Shown: positions 42,701 through 51,188 of the stretch, piece after piece | Position numbering within the stretch: the stretch's first letter is position 1 | How the letters are laid out: each line of letters begins with the position of its first letter | Origin: Streptomyces musisoli | GTDB taxonomy: Bacteria; Actinomycetota; Actinomycetes; Streptomycetales; Streptomycetaceae | Assembly: GCF_016741855.1 (NCBI RefSeq) | Contig: NZ_JAERRH010000017.1 | Span: 1 to 64,000, forward strand | Direction of reading: 5' to 3' | Length of the DNA: 64,000 nt | Position numbers and translations under genes: made by a program | Notes under the pieces: generated by a model | Databases searched by the model: none | Told to the model about the DNA's origin: nothing | What the model saw: only the letters and a program-made list of their open reading frames with translations

Positions 42701-43726
42701 ATGCGCATTGGTGTCCTCACGTCCGGCGGCGACTGCCCCGGCCTGAACGCCGTCATCCGGTCCGTCGTGCACCGTGCCGTCGCCGACCACGGCGACGAGG
42801 TCATCGGCTTCCGGGACGGCTGGAAGGGCCTCCTGGAATGCGACTACATGAAGCTCGACCTCGACGCGGTGGGCGGCATCCTCGCCCGCGGCGGCACCAT
42901 CCTCGGCTCCTCCCGCGTCCAGCCGTCCCACCTGCGCGACGGTGTGGAGCGGGCCAAGGGCCATGTGGCGGAACTCGGGCTCGACGCCATCATCCCCATC
43001 GGCGGTGAGGGCACGCTGAAGGCGGCCCGGCTGATGTCGGACAACGGTCTGCCCGTCGTCGGTGTGCCGAAGACCATCGACAACGACATCGCTGTCACGG
43101 ACGTCACCTTCGGCTTCGACACGGCCGTGGGCGTGGCGACCGAGGCCCTGGACCGGCTCAAGACCACCGCCGAGTCGCACCAGCGGGTGCTGGTCGTCGA
43201 GGTCATGGGCCGTCATACCGGCTGGATCGCCCTGCACTCGGGCATGGCCGCCGGTGCGCACGCGATCGTCGTGCCCGAGCGGCCCTTCGACATCGACGAG
43301 CTGACCGCGGTGGTCGGCGAGCGGTTCGAGGCGGGCAAGCGGTTCGCGATCGTCGTCGCCGCCGAAGGGGCCAAGCCGCGCCCCGGCTCCATGGAGTTCG
43401 ACGAGGGCGGCAAGGACGTCTACGGCCACGAGCGCTTCGCGGGCATCGCCCGGCAGCTGTCGATCGAGCTGGAGCAGCGGCTCGGCAAGGAGGCGCGGCC
43501 GGTGATCCTCGGGCACGTGCAGCGGGGCGGCACGCCGACCGCGTACGACCGGGTGCTGGCGACCCGCTTCGGGTGGCACGCGGTGGAGGCCGTGCACCGG
43601 GGCGAGTTCGGCATGATGACGGCCCTGCGCGGGACGGACATCGTGATGGTGTCGCTGGCGAAGGCCGTGGAGACGCTGAAGACGGTGCCGCAGGAGCGGT
43701 ACGACGAGGCGGAGTGCGTGCTGTAG
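42701..43726 (+). CDS. pfkA: 6-phosphofructokinase (ATP-type)
   Basis: A 341-residue kinase. Motifs in order: LTSGGDCPGLNAVIRS, PIGGEGTLKAARL, GVPKTIDNDIAVTD, VEVMGRHTGWIALHSG and HVQRGGTPTAYDRVLATRFG. The glycine in GGEGT, in place of the second Asp of GGDD, points to ATP rather than pyrophosphate as donor. It makes fructose-1,6-bisphosphate. Its position after murT-gatD matches the pfkA3 locus as I remember it from S. coelicolor; three isozymes are usual in Streptomyces. Confidence 0.94.
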   Translation: MRIGVLTSGGDCPGLNAVIRSVVHRAVADHGDEVIGFRDGWKGLLECDYMKLDLDAVGGILARGGTILGSSRVQPSHLRDGVERAKGHVAELGLDAIIPIGGEGTLKAARLMSDNGLPVVGVPKTIDNDIAVTDVTFGFDTAVGVATEALDRLKTTAESHQRVLVVEVMGRHTGWIALHSGMAAGAHAIVVPERPFDIDELTAVVGERFEAGKRFAIVVAAEGAKPRPGSMEFDEGGKDVYGHERFAGIARQLSIELEQRLGKEARPVILGHVQRGGTPTAYDRVLATRFGWHAVEAVHRGEFGMMTALRGTDIVMVSLAKAVETLKTVPQERYDEAECVL

Positions 43727-43794
43727 GAGGTTCGCCGCAGGAGGTGCCTGTCTCCGCCGGGTGCGGGTGACTTGTGGCTGGTCGCGCAGTCCCC

Positions 43795-43815
43795 CGCGCC
43801 CCCTTGCGGGGCGCG
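43795..43815 (+). terminator. Hairpin downstream of pfkA
   Basis: CGCGCCCC (43795-43802) pairs with GGGGCGCG (43808-43815) around a 5-base loop, 69 bases past the pfkA stop. It is part of a GGTCGCGCAGTCCCCCGCGC element that is a common intergenic sequence in Streptomyces. Confidence 0.7.
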
Positions 43816-43908
43816 CCCCGGCCGACCCCCGTCGAAGGAGTGCCCGGGGGCGGTTCTACTCTTGGGGGCGGACAAGTCGCACAACCCCCATGAAACAGGA
43901 GCCGGCGG

Positions 43909-44859
43909 ATGGATCACAGCGGGCACGGCATGACCACGGATCTGCCGCCGTTCACGCTGGCGCGAGGGCTTGAGTGGTCGGCCGACCCGTTCTTCCTCAT
44001 CGCCTGCCTGGCAGGCCTGGCCCTGTACGGCTGGGGCGTGCTGCGACTGCGGCGGCGCGGCGACACCTGGCCGGTGAGCCGCACCGTTCTCTACGTCGTC
44101 GGGGTGCTCACCATCGCGCTGGTGATGTGCACCAGGCTGAACGACTACGGCATGGTCATGTTCAGCGTGCACATGGTGCAGCACATGGTGATCAGCATGC
44201 TGTCGCCGATCCTGATCCTGCTCGGCGCCCCGGTCACGCTGGCGCTGCGCGCGCTGCCGGCCTCCGGGCGGGGCCACAAGGGTCCCCGCGAGCTGCTGCT
44301 GATGCTGCTGCACAGCCGGTACATGCGGATCGTCACCCACCCGGCGTTCACCATCCCGCTGTTCATCGCGAGCCTGTACGCCCTCTACTTCACGCCGCTG
44401 TTCGACTTCCTGATGGGCTCCAGGGCCGGGCACCTCGCGATGATGGTGCACTTCCTCGCGGTCGGTGTCGTGTTCTTCTGGCCGATCATCGGCGTCGACC
44501 CCGGTCCGCACCGGCCGGGCCATCTGATGCGGATGCTGGAGCTGTTCGCGGGCATGCCGTTCCACGCGTTCTTCGGTATCGCGCTGATGATGGCGACGAC
44601 ACCGATGGTGGGCACCTTCGAGCACCCGCCCGCCTCTCTCGGCATCGACGCGCTCTCCGACCAGAACGCGGCCGGCGGCATCGCCTGGGCGTTCAGCGAG
44701 ATCCCGTCGGTGCTGGTGCTGATCGCGCTGCTGTTCCAGTGGTACGGCTCCGAGCAGCGGCAGGCCAAGCGCAAGGACCGGGCCGCCGACCGGGACGGCG
44801 ACAAGGAGCTGGAGGCCTACAACGCCTATCTGGCCTCGCTGAACACGCGCGAGGGCTGA
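43909..44859 (+). CDS. CtaG-like cytochrome c oxidase assembly membrane protein (caa3_CtaG family)
   Basis: A 316-residue membrane protein beginning MDHSGHGMTTDLPP, with about seven hydrophobic helices. HMVQHMVISMLSPILILLGA and the following loop VTLALRALP are the family signature, and MVHFLAVGVVFFWPIIGVDP marks a later helix. Histidines on the outer ends of helices fit copper delivery to the oxidase. The C-terminus is a charged cytoplasmic tail (KRKDRAADRDGDKELEAY). Confidence 0.92.
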   Translation: MDHSGHGMTTDLPPFTLARGLEWSADPFFLIACLAGLALYGWGVLRLRRRGDTWPVSRTVLYVVGVLTIALVMCTRLNDYGMVMFSVHMVQHMVISMLSPILILLGAPVTLALRALPASGRGHKGPRELLLMLLHSRYMRIVTHPAFTIPLFIASLYALYFTPLFDFLMGSRAGHLAMMVHFLAVGVVFFWPIIGVDPGPHRPGHLMRMLELFAGMPFHAFFGIALMMATTPMVGTFEHPPASLGIDALSDQNAAGGIAWAFSEIPSVLVLIALLFQWYGSEQRQAKRKDRAADRDGDKELEAYNAYLASLNTREG

Positions 44860-44873
44860 GCCGCCGCGCCCCC

Positions 44874-44904
44874 GCGGGCCGGAGCCGTGTCGGTTCCGGC
44901 CCGC
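44874..44904 (+). terminator. Hairpin downstream of the CtaG-like gene
   Basis: GCGGGCCGGA (44874-44883) pairs perfectly with 44895-44904 around an 11-base loop, 15 bases after the stop at 44859. It separates this gene from the small membrane protein gene. Confidence 0.75.
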
Positions 44905-44972
44905 AGCCGTATCCCGTCCGGGCCGGAAACGGGGCACCATGGTCGTGGACGGACCATGAGGAGGGTGTCGCG

Positions 44973-45140
44973 ATGCCCGGTTCCACGAACGGTTCCACCA
45001 AGACGATGGGTGCACTCACGGTCGGCGGGCTGGTCGTCGTGACCGCCTACACGGTCGCGCTCGGCAGCAACGGCTGGCTGTGGTTCGGCTGGGTGGTGCT
45101 GGGGCTGCTGACACTCGCGCTGGTCCTCACCCAGCCGTGA
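44973..45140 (+). CDS. Small membrane protein (55 aa)
   Basis: ATG at 44973 follows GAGGAGGGTG. The protein has a polar start (MPGSTNGSTKTMGALTVGGL) and two hydrophobic stretches, VVVTAYTVALGS and GWLWFGWVVLGLLTLALVL. It ends TQP. It lies between the CtaG-like gene and the Lrp gene. I do not know the family, but the ribosome site and composition support a real gene. Confidence 0.7.
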   Translation: MPGSTNGSTKTMGALTVGGLVVVTAYTVALGSNGWLWFGWVVLGLLTLALVLTQP

Positions 45141-45177
45141 GCCGCGGCGCGCGCCCGGGGCTGGCTACAGTGCCCGC

Positions 45178-45660
45178 ATGAACAGCAGGACGCCCTCGTT
45201 CGACGAGCTGGACCGCCGGATCATCACCGCGCTCATGGCGAACGCCCGGACCAGCTTCGCCGAGATCGGCGCGGCGATCGGGCTGTCGGCCACGGCGGTC
45301 AAGCGGCGCGTGGACCGGCTGCGGGAGACGGGGGTGATCACCGGGTTCACGGCGACGGTGCGGCCCTCGGCGCTCGGCTGGCGCACGGAGGCGTACGTCG
45401 AGGTGTACTGCGAGGGCGCGGCCCCGCCCCGGCGTCTGGCGGAGGTGGTCCGCAACCATCCGGAGATCGCGGCGGCCATGACGGTGACCGGCGGCGCCGA
45501 CGCGCTGCTGCATGTGCGGGCCCGGGACGTGGAGCACTTCGAGGAGGTGCTGGAGCGGATCCGCGCCGAGCCGTTCATCCGGAAGACGATCAGCGTGATG
45601 GTTCTGTCCCACCTGCTCCCGGAAAGCCCGGAAGCGGGCGCCACCCACGCGGCCCCCTGA
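45178..45660 (+). CDS. Lrp/AsnC family transcriptional regulator
   Basis: A 160-residue regulator with the AsnC-type helix-turn-helix (ELDRRIITALMANARTSFAE, GLSATAVKRRVDRLRETGVI) and a C-terminal ligand-binding RAM domain (AAAMTVTGGADALLHVRARD). It precedes ddaH and rocD. CGCAG half-sites and a GTGTCAC inverted repeat lie in the 155 bases between, so it most likely regulates arginine-derivative catabolism. Confidence 0.93.
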   Translation: MNSRTPSFDELDRRIITALMANARTSFAEIGAAIGLSATAVKRRVDRLRETGVITGFTATVRPSALGWRTEAYVEVYCEGAAPPRRLAEVVRNHPEIAAAMTVTGGADALLHVRARDVEHFEEVLERIRAEPFIRKTISVMVLSHLLPESPEAGATHAAP

Positions 45661-45704
45661 TCCCCCGGAGACGCGCAGGAGTCGTGCGCGCCTCCCGGCG
45701 ACAA

Positions 45705-45791
45705 CGCAGCGATGCTGCGCATCTACGCAGCTCTTCTCGCTTGTCGCGCGTCTGCCTCCCTTCCTACCGTGGTGTCACCCCTCAGTGACAC
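45705..45791. promoter_or_regulatory. Lrp-type sites and inverted repeat upstream of ddaH
   Basis: CGCAGC-GAT-GCTGCG (45705-45719) is a perfect palindrome. A third CGCAGC at 45726 is 21 bases from the first, two helix turns as expected for Lrp octamers. A second perfect inverted repeat, GTGTCAC-N6-GTGACAC, lies at 45772-45791 close to the ddaH start (45816). Confidence 0.7.
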
Positions 45792-45815
45792 ACAGGAAAC
45801 CGGAGGAGACCCTCT

Positions 45816-46625
45816 GTGTCCGAACGTCGTGTGCCGCGTTCCCGGCGTTTTCTCGTCTGCGAACCCAGACATTTCGCCGTCCAGTACGCGATCAACCCCT
45901 GGATGCAACCCGACCGGCCGGTCGACGTCGACCTGGCCCAGGACCAGTGGCAGGCGCTGATGCGCGCCTACCGGGCCCATGGCCACACGGTCGACACCGT
46001 CGAGCCGGTGGCCGGCCTGCCGGACATGGTGTTCGCCGCCAACGCGGCGTTCGTCGTCGGCGGCCGGGTCTTCGGCTCCCTCTTCCACGCCCCGGAGCGA
46101 CGCCCGGAGTCCGACCACTACGACACCTGGTTCAAGGCGGCGGGTTACGACGTGTACCGCCCCGAGTCGGTGACCGAGGGCGAGGGCGACCTGGTGTGGA
46201 CGGGCCGGTACGTGCTCGCCGGCACCGGGTTTCGCACCACCCGTGAGGCGCACCGGGAGGCGCAGGAGTTCCTCGGCCACCCGGTGATCGGCCTGACGCT
46301 GGTGGACCCGTACTTCTACCACCTGGACACGGCGCTGTTCGTCCTCGACGACGACAACATCTGCTACTTCCCGGAGGCGTTCTCGCCGGGCAGCCAGGAG
46401 GCCCTCCAGCGCCTGTATCCGGACGCGGTGCTCGCCACCCGCGAGGACGCGCTGGCGTTCGGCCTGAACTCCGTCTCCGACGGCCGGCACGTCTTCATCG
46501 CGCCCCAGGCCGAGGCGCTGGCCGAGCGCCTCGCCGGCCACGGCTACGTCCCCGTCCCCGTCGACCTGTCCGAGTTCCACAAGGCCGGCGGCGGCATCAA
46601 GTGCTGCACCCAGGAGATCCGCTGA
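45816..46625 (+). CDS. ddaH: Dimethylarginine dimethylaminohydrolase (dimethylargininase)
   Basis: A 269-residue enzyme with a GTG start after GGAGGAG. The sequence follows the amidinotransferase/DDAH fold: FLVCEPRHFAVQYAINPWM, LPDMVFAANAAFVVGG, HLDTALFVLDDDNICYFPEA, and the catalytic cysteine in GGGIKCCTQEIR. It converts methylated arginines to citrulline and methylamines. The stop overlaps the rocD ATG (TGATG), giving a two-gene unit that turns arginine derivatives and ornithine into usable products. Confidence 0.94.
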   Translation: MSERRVPRSRRFLVCEPRHFAVQYAINPWMQPDRPVDVDLAQDQWQALMRAYRAHGHTVDTVEPVAGLPDMVFAANAAFVVGGRVFGSLFHAPERRPESDHYDTWFKAAGYDVYRPESVTEGEGDLVWTGRYVLAGTGFRTTREAHREAQEFLGHPVIGLTLVDPYFYHLDTALFVLDDDNICYFPEAFSPGSQEALQRLYPDAVLATREDALAFGLNSVSDGRHVFIAPQAEALAERLAGHGYVPVPVDLSEFHKAGGGIKCCTQEIR

Positions 46626-47842
46626 TGACCGCACCCGCGCGCACCCGTACGTCCGACGACCTGATCCGCGCGGAGGAGCCGGTTCTCGCGCACAACTACC
46701 ACCCGCTGCCCGTCGTCGTGGCCCGTGCCGAGGGCACCTGGGTGGAGGACGTCGAGGGCAACCGCTACCTCGACATGCTGGCCGGGTACTCGGCCCTCAA
46801 CTTCGGGCACCGCCACCCGGCGCTGATCGAGGCCGCCCACCGCCAGCTCGACCAGCTGACGCTGACCTCCCGCGCCTTCCACAACGACCGGCTCGCGGAG
46901 TTCGCCGAGCGGCTGACGGAACTGACCGGCCTCGACATGGTGCTGCCGATGAACACCGGCGCGGAGGCGGTGGAGAGCGGCATCAAGGTGGCCCGCAAGT
47001 GGGCCTACGACGTGAAGGGCGTCCCGGCCGACCGGGCGACCATCGTGGTCGCGGCCGAGAACTTCCACGGCCGTACGACCACCATCGTCAGCTTCTCCAC
47101 GGACGAGACGGCCCGGGCCGGGTTCGGTCCCTTCACGCCCGGCTTCCGGGTCGTGCCGTACAACGACCTGGCCGCGCTGGAGGAGGCGGTCGACGAGACG
47201 ACGGCGGCCGTGCTGATCGAGCCCGTCCAGGGCGAGGCCGGTGTGATCATCCCGGACGACGGCTATCTCGCCGGGGTGCGGGAGCTGACCCGCCGCAAGG
47301 GCTGCCTGTTCATCGCCGACGAGATCCAGTCGGGCCTCGGCCGCACGGGCCGTACCCTCGCCGTCGAGCACGAGGACGTCGTCCCGGACATGCTGCTGCT
47401 CGGCAAGGCGCTGGGCGGCGGCATCGTGCCGGTGTCGGCGGTGGTGGCCCGGCGCGAGGTGCTGGGTGTGCTGCACCCGGGTGAGCACGGCTCGACGTTC
47501 GGCGGCAATCCGCTCGCCGCGGCGGTCGGCACGGCCGTGGTCGAGCTGCTGGAGACCGGTGAGTACCAGCGGCGGGCGGCCGAGCTGGGGGTGATCCTGC
47601 GGGACGGGCTGGGCGAGCTGGTCGGCCGGGGCGTGACCGGTTTCCGCGCGCGCGGGCTGTGGGCCGGTGTGGACGTCGACCCGGCCCTCGGCACCGGCCG
47701 CGCGATCAGCGAGCGCCTCATGCGCGAGGGGGTCCTGGTCAAGGACACCCACGGCTCGACGATCCGGCTGGCGCCGCCGCTGACCATCACGGCGGAGGAG
47801 CTGCGGTCGGCGCTGGCGGCCCTGGAGAAGGTGCTGGCCTGA
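46625..47842 (+). CDS. rocD: Ornithine aminotransferase
   Basis: A 405-residue PLP enzyme of class III. YSALNFGHRHPALIEAAHRQ, NTGAEAVESGIKVARKWAY, AENFHGRTTTIVSFSTD and the cofactor lysine in LLLGKALGGGIVPVSAVVA are all present, with GEHGSTFGGNPLAAAV. It turns ornithine into glutamate semialdehyde. It is coupled to ddaH upstream and ends at a strong hairpin. Confidence 0.94.
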   Translation: MTAPARTRTSDDLIRAEEPVLAHNYHPLPVVVARAEGTWVEDVEGNRYLDMLAGYSALNFGHRHPALIEAAHRQLDQLTLTSRAFHNDRLAEFAERLTELTGLDMVLPMNTGAEAVESGIKVARKWAYDVKGVPADRATIVVAAENFHGRTTTIVSFSTDETARAGFGPFTPGFRVVPYNDLAALEEAVDETTAAVLIEPVQGEAGVIIPDDGYLAGVRELTRRKGCLFIADEIQSGLGRTGRTLAVEHEDVVPDMLLLGKALGGGIVPVSAVVARREVLGVLHPGEHGSTFGGNPLAAAVGTAVVELLETGEYQRRAAELGVILRDGLGELVGRGVTGFRARGLWAGVDVDPALGTGRAISERLMREGVLVKDTHGSTIRLAPPLTITAEELRSALAALEKVLA

Positions 47843-47850
47843 GGAACGGG

Positions 47851-47887
47851 CGGGCGGGGGCCGGTGGCGGTACCCGGCCCCCGCCCG
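47851..47887. terminator. 14-bp hairpin between convergent rocD and DUF305 genes
   Basis: 47851-47864 pairs perfectly with 47874-47887 around a 9-base loop. It starts 9 bases after the rocD stop and ends 9 bases before the stop of the minus-strand DUF305 gene, so it can end both transcripts. Confidence 0.9.
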
Positions 47888-47895
47888 CCGTGCCG

Positions 47896-48519
47896 TCAGC
47901 TCGTGCCGAGGAGCTGCCTCATCTCCTTGATCTCGGCGTTCTGCGCGGTGACGATGTCGTCCGCCACGGCCTTGGCCGCGCCGCTGCGGCCCTTGTCCTT
48001 CTCGGTGGCGGCCATCTCGACGGCGCCCTGGTGGTGGCGGACCATCAGCGACAGGAACCGGGTGTCGAAGTCCTTGCCGGTGGCCTTCTTCAGGGCGGTC
48101 ATGTCGGCGTCGCTCATCATCCCGGACATCCCGGAGTGGCCCGAGTGGTCCATGCCGGCCATGGGCACCTGCTCGCCCCATGCCGTCAGCCAGCCGGTCA
48201 TGGTGCGGATCTCCGGGTCCTGCGCCTTCTCGATCCGGGCGGCGAGGTCCTTCACCTGCGCGGAGGAGGCCCGGCCGGCGGCGAGTCGGGCCATCTCCAG
48301 TGCCTGCCGGTGGTGCGGGACCATGCCCTGCGCGAAGGCGACGTCCTGGGCGTTGTGCGCGCCGGCCGACGAGCCCGGGGTGGCGGAGGAGCCGGCGGCG
48401 GAACGGTGGCCGGTGTGGCCGCTGCCGCCGCCGTCGCCGCAGGCGGCCAGGACGAGGGCACTGGTCACGGCGACCGCGGCGAGGCCGGCACGGCGCGTCA
48501 GGGTACGGGTGGTGGTCAT
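47896..48519 (-). CDS. DUF305 lipoprotein
   Basis: A 207-residue exported protein with a lipobox (SALVLAACGDG). The DUF305 repeats are clear: FAQGMVPHHRQALEMARLA and LSLMVRHHQGAVEMAATEKD, with His-His pairs and methionines, plus a Met/His-rich stretch (MAGMDHSGHSGMSGMM). Such proteins are thought to bind copper or other metals outside the cell. The DUF6153 gene lies upstream in the same direction. Confidence 0.93.
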   Translation of the reverse strand: MTTTRTLTRRAGLAAVAVTSALVLAACGDGGGSGHTGHRSAAGSSATPGSSAGAHNAQDVAFAQGMVPHHRQALEMARLAAGRASSAQVKDLAARIEKAQDPEIRTMTGWLTAWGEQVPMAGMDHSGHSGMSGMMSDADMTALKKATGKDFDTRFLSLMVRHHQGAVEMAATEKDKGRSGAAKAVADDIVTAQNAEIKEMRQLLGTS

Positions 48520-48597
48520 GGTGGGAACTCCTGCTGTTCTGGGGGGATTTCGGGCACGCGTGGGACGGCCGCGGGGGGTGCCGGGCCGTAGGTGCCT

Positions 48598-49014
48598 CTA
48601 GATCCGCAGGAGCTGGAGTTCCGCCAGGGACGGTGGTGCGCGGGCGCCGTCCGGTGCCGCGTCCGCGCACGGGCGCTGCACGGCCTGCGGCACGGCGGCA
48701 CCCGACAAGGCGGGGCTGGGCGCGGGCAGCTGCGGACCGTCGTTCACGGCGCCGGACGCACAGGTCGGATCGGCGTGGTGCAACCGGCCGCCGCCGCAGT
48801 GGCCGTCCCCGCCGGGGCAGTCGTCCATCGTGCCGAGCGCGACCGTGCCGTGCCCGGTACGGGCGTGCTCCGTGTGCGCCGCGTGCGCCGCCCCGCCGCC
48901 GGGCGCGAGGGCGTGCATGCCCAACAGCCCGACCAGTACCGCCAGTACGGACAGCGCGCGGTACCGCCGGAGCGGTCGCCGAAGGTGCTGTCCCGTGCTG
49001 TGCATCGGGGCCAT
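48598..49014 (-). CDS. DUF6153 family protein, exported His/Cys-rich
   Basis: A 138-residue protein with one N-terminal hydrophobic segment (ALSVLAVLVGLLGMHALAP) and a His/Cys-rich body (HAAHTEHARTGHGT, DDCPGGDGHCGGGRLHH). I recall this family as DUF6153, usually next to DUF305 genes. The two probably form a metal-related surface pair. Start at 49014 or 49005; both are possible. Confidence 0.8.
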   Translation of the reverse strand: MAPMHSTGQHLRRPLRRYRALSVLAVLVGLLGMHALAPGGGAAHAAHTEHARTGHGTVALGTMDDCPGGDGHCGGGRLHHADPTCASGAVNDGPQLPAPSPALSGAAVPQAVQRPCADAAPDGARAPPSLAELQLLRI

Positions 49015-49184
49015 CGTACGGGGCGGGTGGCGGCGGACGTCCTGAGGCCCGCGACGCGCCCCGGCGGACGTCCTCCGCAGCCGGGATCCCTCCCGGGCCG
49101 GTGGCCGCCGTGCAGTCGCCCGTCATGGTGGGGCGACCGGGACCGTGCCCAACCGCTTTTGCGGGGCCGCCGGCCGGCACGCGC

Positions 49185-49254
49185 GAAGGTGCCCTCCCGC
49201 AGGGCTGACGGGGGCTCGGGAAAGCCTCGCCGGCCCGGCGCGGAAGGCACCTTC
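49185..49254. other. Inverted repeat GAAGGTGCC...GGCACCTTC in the gap after the MFS gene
   Basis: The arms at 49185-49193 and 49246-49254 are perfect complements 52 bases apart. They lie in the 294-base gap between the DUF6153 start (49014) and the MFS stop (49309). Could be a long-loop terminator or a protein site. Nothing else is seen in the gap. Confidence 0.4.
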
Positions 49255-49308
49255 GGGTTCTCGGTCAGGATCCGGACGGCGCCGCAGCGGTGCCGTCCGG
49301 CGGGCGGG

Positions 49309-50760
49309 TCACTGGCTCGACCGGCTCGGGCTCGGGTCATGGGCGGTGGCCGGCGCGACGGCCGGCTCGCCCTGCGGCGAGCGCTTGCGGGCCAGGACCA
49401 GGCTGGCGATCGTGGCGATCGCCATCGCGACGATGCCGACCAGGGCCGCCGTGGTGTAGGCGCTGTCGTTCGGGAAGATCCGGCCGGTGTCGGTGCCGGC
49501 GGACAGGACCAGGCCGCCGACGGCACTGCCCAGCGAGTACCCCACGCTGCGCGTGATGTAGTTGAAGCTCATCGCACTGGACGTCTCGCTCTTGGGCGTA
49601 ACGGCCAGGATGACGCCGGGCATGGCGGCCGAGAAACTGCCGACGCCGAAGCCCAGCACGCTCATCGCCAGCAGCAGTTCGACCAGGTTCGACCGGGCCG
49701 TGGCGAAGAGGACGAACCCGCCGACGATGATGACGGCGCTGCCGGCCAGCAGGAACGGGGCGTCGATCCGCTTGAGCATCGGGGGCGTGAGCTTGCCGCC
49801 GACGAACCCCAGCACGGAGAACGGGACCAGGACCAGCCCGGCGACGAAGGTGGTGAGCCCGAAGCCGTAGCCGGCGCTGTGCGGCGTCTGCGCGTATCGG
49901 GTGATCAGCGTGAGCAGGATGTACATGCCGATCGCGCCGACGAACATGGCGAGGTTCGCCCCGGCGACCGCCGGGTGCCGCAGTGCCTTGAGGTCGATCA
50001 GCGGCGCCTTGCCGCGCAGCCCGGTGACGGTCCAGACGGCGAGCAGGACCGCGGCGACGACGGCCAGCACCACCGCCACGCCGAGGTCGTGGCTCCACAG
50101 GCTCCGCTCGCCGGCCAGGTACAGGACGAGGAACAGTCCACCCGCCAGGAGGAGCGCGCCCACCGTGTCCACGTGGGCGGAGCGGCCCGCGGGGGCCTCG
50201 GGGATGAAGCGCCAGGCGGCCAGGAAGGCGATGGTGGTGACGAACAGGCCGAGGCCGTAGGCGGCGCGCACCCCGCCCACCTCGGTGAGCAGGCCGGCGA
50301 GGGGGTAGCCGGCGCCGACCCCGATGATGGAGACCACCGAGACCAGGGAGATGGTGGCCGCGCTGCGCTCCTCGGGGAGGTGGTCGCGGGCCACGCCCAT
50401 CATCAGCGCCGTCAGACCGAGCCCGATCCCCTGCCCGGCCCGGCCGACCAGCAGCCAGGCGAACGGCAGCGGCAGCACGGTGAGGGCACTTCCCACGACG
50501 GCGACCGCCAGCGTGCCGAGGATCGTGACGCGCCGGTGCGGGCCGGCGCCGAGCCGGCCGAGGATCGGCGTGGAGAGCGCGCCGGCCAGCAGAGCGATGG
50601 TCAGCGTCCACTGCGCGCTGTTGAGCGAGACGTGGAACGTGGTGGCCACGGTGGTGATGAGCGGCGCCCCGAGGCTGGCGACCGCCGCCACGACCAGAGC
50701 GACGAACACCAGGGAGGGGACCAGCATCCGCGGCTCGGACTGCTCCCGGGGAGTGCTCAT
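49309..50760 (-). CDS. MFS drug/metabolite exporter (14-helix type)
   Basis: A 483-residue transporter with about 14 hydrophobic helices. LGRLGAGPHRRVTILGTLAV is the conserved loop after helix 2, and GRAGQGIGLGLTALMMGVAR and SIIGVGAGYPLAGLLTEVGG (antiporter motif C) follow. It belongs to the DHA2 drug:proton antiporters. There is no good ribosome site before ATG 50760; instead a 42-codon frame ends over it (ATGA), so translation is probably coupled. It is likely the export or resistance gene of the polyketide locus, which would fit the GATAG-type site upstream. Confidence 0.92.
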   Translation of the reverse strand: MSTPREQSEPRMLVPSLVFVALVVAAVASLGAPLITTVATTFHVSLNSAQWTLTIALLAGALSTPILGRLGAGPHRRVTILGTLAVAVVGSALTVLPLPFAWLLVGRAGQGIGLGLTALMMGVARDHLPEERSAATISLVSVVSIIGVGAGYPLAGLLTEVGGVRAAYGLGLFVTTIAFLAAWRFIPEAPAGRSAHVDTVGALLLAGGLFLVLYLAGERSLWSHDLGVAVVLAVVAAVLLAVWTVTGLRGKAPLIDLKALRHPAVAGANLAMFVGAIGMYILLTLITRYAQTPHSAGYGFGLTTFVAGLVLVPFSVLGFVGGKLTPPMLKRIDAPFLLAGSAVIIVGGFVLFATARSNLVELLLAMSVLGFGVGSFSAAMPGVILAVTPKSETSSAMSFNYITRSVGYSLGSAVGGLVLSAGTDTGRIFPNDSAYTTAALVGIVAMAIATIASLVLARKRSPQGEPAVAPATAHDPSPSRSSQ

Positions 50761-50885
50761 CGGCCGGCCCCGGTGGTGCTGCGGCCGGCGAGGAGGGGCT
50801 GCGCGTCGGCGCGGGCCCGGGTGGGCACCGTCACCTGCCGGGAAGCCGGACGCGGCAGCGCCGTTAATGCGGGGTGGGTGGTCAT
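50757..50885 (-). CDS. Short leader frame (42 codons) with a TTA codon, coupled to the MFS gene
   Basis: ATG 50885 opens MTTHPALTALPRPASRQVTV and ends GRSTTGAGR at a TGA that overlaps the exporter ATG by ATGA. Codon 7 is TTA (50865-50867 on the plus strand), the rare leucine codon read only by the bldA tRNA in Streptomyces. The ribosome site is weak. No similarity known. If translated, it would make exporter translation depend on bldA. It could also be a chance frame. Confidence 0.4.
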   Translation of the reverse strand: MTTHPALTALPRPASRQVTVPTRARADAQPLLAGRSTTGAGR

Positions 50886-50940
50886 GCTCAGGACCGTAGG
50901 GCCCGAGCAAGGCGTCGTCCAATACCTGATCGGGCTGATC

Positions 50941-50961
50941 TTGATAGCCAGAGCCTATCAA
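50941..50961. promoter_or_regulatory. TTGATAG-N7-CTATCAA operator upstream of the exporter
   Basis: A perfect 7-bp inverted repeat with a 7-base spacer (CCAGAGC), 56-76 bases upstream of the leader ATG. The inner ATAG-N7-CTAT fits the T-N11-A rule of LysR-type sites. A near copy lies before the cluster P450 (61825-61842). The remainder of the 50886-51188 gap includes a run of nine G (50985-50993) and no gene that I can recognise. Confidence 0.65.
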
Positions 50962-51188
50962 CTTCCCTGGTCCACCAGCCTGTTGGGGGGGGGCGGCGGT
51001 CGCCCTGGCGAGGCGGTTCACACGCACCGCGCCGGACCGGTGCCCAAGTCCCCCGGGAGGGCGCACATCCGAGCCGACGGCCACCGCTCCGTTCGCCCGG
51101 CACGAGCGGTCCCCCGACCGATCGTACGCGAGGGACGCGGGAACGGCCCGCCAGCCGGGCTGACGGGCCGTCATGCGCGCGATCGGGG

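Noticed and set aside
50962..51188. A LysR regulator gene next to the LysR-like operator
   Set aside because: None of the six frames gives a LysR N-terminus; only a G9 run and non-coding sequence are seen.
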